Positions 14,057 through 14,908 of a DNA stretch of 14,908 bases are shown one piece after another; position 1 is the stretch's first letter; each line of letters starts with the position of its first letter. The stretch covers positions 1-14,908 of the forward strand of contig JBAYJS010000024.1 of NCBI GenBank assembly GCA_041664985.1, given 5' to 3'. A model generated the notes under the pieces. The model saw nothing but the letters and a program-made list of their open reading frames with translations, did no database searches and was not told where the DNA came from. The translations under genes were made by a program, and so were the position numbers. This DNA is from JBAYJS01 sp041664985 (GTDB lineage Bacteria > Patescibacteriota > Patescibacteriia > Buchananbacterales > UBA6539).

Positions 14057-14115
14057 ATTGAAGTTTGTGTTGAGTTTGTTGGGTTGCCGCATATGGATCG
14101 CGGCGCTTAGGAGGT

Positions 14116-14138
14116 GGGTGGTTGGGAGGGGTTTTGGG
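14116..14138 (+). other. G-quadruplex motif opposite the C-rich RNA loop
   Basis: Plus-strand G-runs at 14116-14118, 14124-14126, 14128-14131 and 14136-14138, with loops of 5, 1 and 4 nt, meet the canonical G3+ pattern. Because the inferred transcript is the opposite strand, the RNA is C-rich here and the quadruplex could only form in DNA. Confidence 0.6.
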
Positions 14139-14183
14139 TGATAGTTTTGAACCTTTTTTGCAAACGGTTCAAAACTATCACCC
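14136..14183. repeat. 18-bp perfect inverted repeat, 12-nt loop
   Basis: Arms 14136-14153 and 14166-14183 are exactly complementary, with no mismatch. This is the apical hairpin of the candidate RNA. No T-run follows on either strand, so it is not itself a terminator. Confidence 0.95.
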
Positions 14184-14238
14184 TTACCTCATGCTCAATA
14201 CCCTTTTAAACTTCAATCTATTCTCAGTCTTCAATTTT

Positions 14239-14266
14239 ATTTTACCATTTCTAAAAACCATGTCAA
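14239..14266 (-). promoter_or_regulatory. Promoter of the candidate structured RNA
   Basis: -35 TTGACA (14261-14266), 16-nt spacer, -10 TAAAAT (14239-14244). The expected start, about 7 nt on, is 14231-14232, exactly where the closing stem begins. Confidence 0.65.
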
Positions 14267-14318
14267 TAGAATAATTATTGGTCAATTTTAAATAATTTTA
14301 GCTGAGTGGATAAGTTTA

Positions 14319-14347
14319 CAAAAAATCCCGGATAAACGGGACTTTTT
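14319..14347 (-). terminator. Terminator of the rplM-rpsI operon
   Basis: A TCCCG/CGGGA core (14326-14330 with 14337-14341), extended by A-T and G-T pairs to about 9 bp, 6-nt loop, then a run of T on the minus strand, about 30 nt after the rpsI stop. Confidence 0.8.
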
Positions 14348-14374
14348 GGTATATTTGAGAAATATTTAATTTGT

Positions 14375-14830
14375 TTAACGTTTTGCCCACTGTGGTGCAC
14401 GACGAGCGCGTTTTAAACCAGGTTTCTTTCTTTCTCGGCGTCTTGGATCGCGGGTTAAAAAGCCGTGAGGTTTGATTACTTTTCTTAAATCTTTATCAAA
14501 GACAATTAAGGCTCTTGATATGCCATGGCGGCAAGCTTCAGCCTGGCCATGAGAACCGCCACCGGCAACTTTGATGGTAAAATCAAATTCTTTTTGTTTA
14601 CCCAAAACTTCCAGCGGTTGTAAAATAATTCTTTGTAATTCGTCAGTTGGAAAATATTTTTTGCAGTCTTTTTCATTAACTGTAATTTTGCCTTCACCTT
14701 TTTTAAATAATCTGACTCGGGCAACTGATTTTTTTCGGCGGCCGACAGCATAAAGATAAGAATGACGGACACGTTTTTTTTGAGTGTCTTGCTCTTCTTG
14801 TTCTAATTCGGCTTTCTTTTTTCTCGGCAT
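14375..14830 (-). CDS. rpsI: 30S ribosomal protein S9
   Basis: Small-subunit ribosomal protein whose C-terminal tail reaches the P-site tRNA. Length is 151 aa, longer than the usual 128-135 because of a charged N-terminal extension (residues 1-27, Lys/Glu-rich). The S9 core is clear from YAVGRRKKSVARVRLFKKGEG, then GGGSHGQAEACRHGISRALI and LTRDPRRRERKKPGLKRARR. It ends in the characteristic WAKR, Arg-terminated as in most bacteria. The start context AATCT-ATG has no SD. It follows rplM by 12 nt in the conserved L13-S9 order and ends at a terminator. Confidence 0.97.
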   Translation of the reverse strand: MPRKKKAELEQEEQDTQKKRVRHSYLYAVGRRKKSVARVRLFKKGEGKITVNEKDCKKYFPTDELQRIILQPLEVLGKQKEFDFTIKVAGGGSHGQAEACRHGISRALIVFDKDLRKVIKPHGFLTRDPRRRERKKPGLKRARRAPQWAKR

Positions 14831-14842
14831 AGATTATCTGAT

Positions 14843-14908
14843 TTATTTAGTAATGTGTAAACGTTTAATCATATTGGCTCTCAATTTATTTTTTGGTAAC
14901 ATATTCCA
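14843..14908 (-). CDS. rplM: 50S ribosomal protein L13, C-terminal end (partial)
   Basis: Only the last 21 codons and the TAA lie in the window. They read MLPKNKLRANMIKRLHITK, matching the conserved C-terminal part of L13 (MLPKN...KRL). Its position 12 nt before rpsI is the standard bacterial L13-S9 order. The rest of the gene and the operon promoter lie beyond the right edge. Confidence 0.85.
   Translation of the reverse strand, partial: WNMLPKNKLRANMIKRLHITK

Larger units (their letters stand above)
13973..14232 (-). ncRNA. Candidate structured non-coding RNA, about 260 nt
   Basis: No plausible protein frame exists here. The minus strand has a promoter, nested stems and a terminator in register. 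P1 pairs 14222-14231 with 14009-14018 (10 bp, perfect). P2 pairs 14208-14219 with 14055-14066 (12 bp, perfect). P3 pairs 14194-14201 with 14067-14074 (8 bp, one G-T). The apical hairpin pairs 14166-14183 with 14136-14153 (18 bp, perfect). Side hairpins are 14086-14090/14100-14104 and 14021-14027/14043-14049. The predicted transcription start coincides with the 5' base of P1. The 3' half is C-rich and mostly unpaired, including CACCTCCT (14109-14116). I see no tmRNA, RNase P or SRP hallmarks. A diverged 6S RNA, which also has a closing stem, an asymmetric bubble and a long distal hairpin, cannot be excluded. Confidence 0.65.

Noticed and set aside
14136..14183. 18-bp hairpin as a transcription terminator
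   Set aside because: No T-run follows the stem on either strand; it is the apical stem of a larger fold.
14009..14231. Nested inverted repeats as a MITE or integron attC-like site
   Set aside because: No target-site duplication or attC boxes are visible, and the promoter and terminator fit the helices as an RNA gene better.
1..14908. CRISPR array, IS element, tRNA or prophage genes
   Set aside because: No spaced repeats, transposase, integrase, tRNA-like cloverleaf or phage structural gene could be recognised.
1..14908. Alternative genetic code with UGA read as glycine
   Set aside because: UGA ends two full-length family proteins at the expected C-termini (2334 and 11584), and no in-frame UGA interrupts the others.

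Overview
The window looks like a piece of a Candidate Phyla Radiation (Patescibacteria) genome. This rests on AT-rich core genes with little or no Shine-Dalgarno (SD) sequence, short intergenic gaps, an L13-S9 ribosomal pair, and a three-domain DUF333/Gmad2/GerMN protein plus a DUF5661 protein of a kind common in such genomes. Lineage is inferred from gene content and style; no 16S rRNA is present. UGA behaves as a stop (ends at 2334 and 11584), so there is no sign of the recoded UGA used by Gracilibacteria. All genes are on the minus strand except a trmH-like gene.

Layout from high to low coordinates, in the direction of minus-strand transcription. (1) 14908-14319: end of rplM, then rpsI and a terminator. 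(2) 14266-13973: no protein gene. A promoter, a strongly self-complementary region with nested stems, an 18-bp perfect hairpin and a C-rich loop, and a terminator together look like a roughly 260-nt structured RNA not recognised as a known class. (3) 13965-10924: three single-gene units, each with its own promoter and terminator: a GH16-like lipoprotein, a PfkB-type sugar kinase and a stand-alone PIN-domain protein. (4) 10881-9745: a membrane-anchored DUF333-Gmad2-GerMN protein, convergent with the plus-strand trmH gene. (5) 9077-7250: rlmN, a DUF5661 gene and a type-1 copper lipoprotein, driven by a (near-)leaderless promoter. (6) 7248-5677: a PKD plus seven-repeat beta-propeller lipoprotein as another single-gene unit. 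(7) 5660-303: a glycan operon (flippase, GT4, GT2, Nudix, RNA pseudouridine synthase, GT2) ending at a terminator. (8) 262-1: a promoter, a folded leader, and what may be a partial gene with an AUC start and a perfect SD.

Two gene styles are interleaved. Core genes start in AU-rich contexts without SD (recurrent AATAATTTT-ATG and AATCT-ATG) or directly below a -10 box. The surface-protein, kinase and PIN units are GC-richer, have strong GGAG/GGAGG SDs and long leaders, and several start at a compact terminator/-35 junction (T-run followed by ATTGACA). They may be acquired later or belong to a differently regulated class.

The most interesting item is the candidate RNA at 14232-13973. Its unpaired C-rich segment contains CACCTCCT, identical to the anti-SD end of 16S rRNA, next to genes that are unusually SD-rich for this genome. 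An SD-pairing regulatory RNA is a testable hypothesis, not a conclusion.
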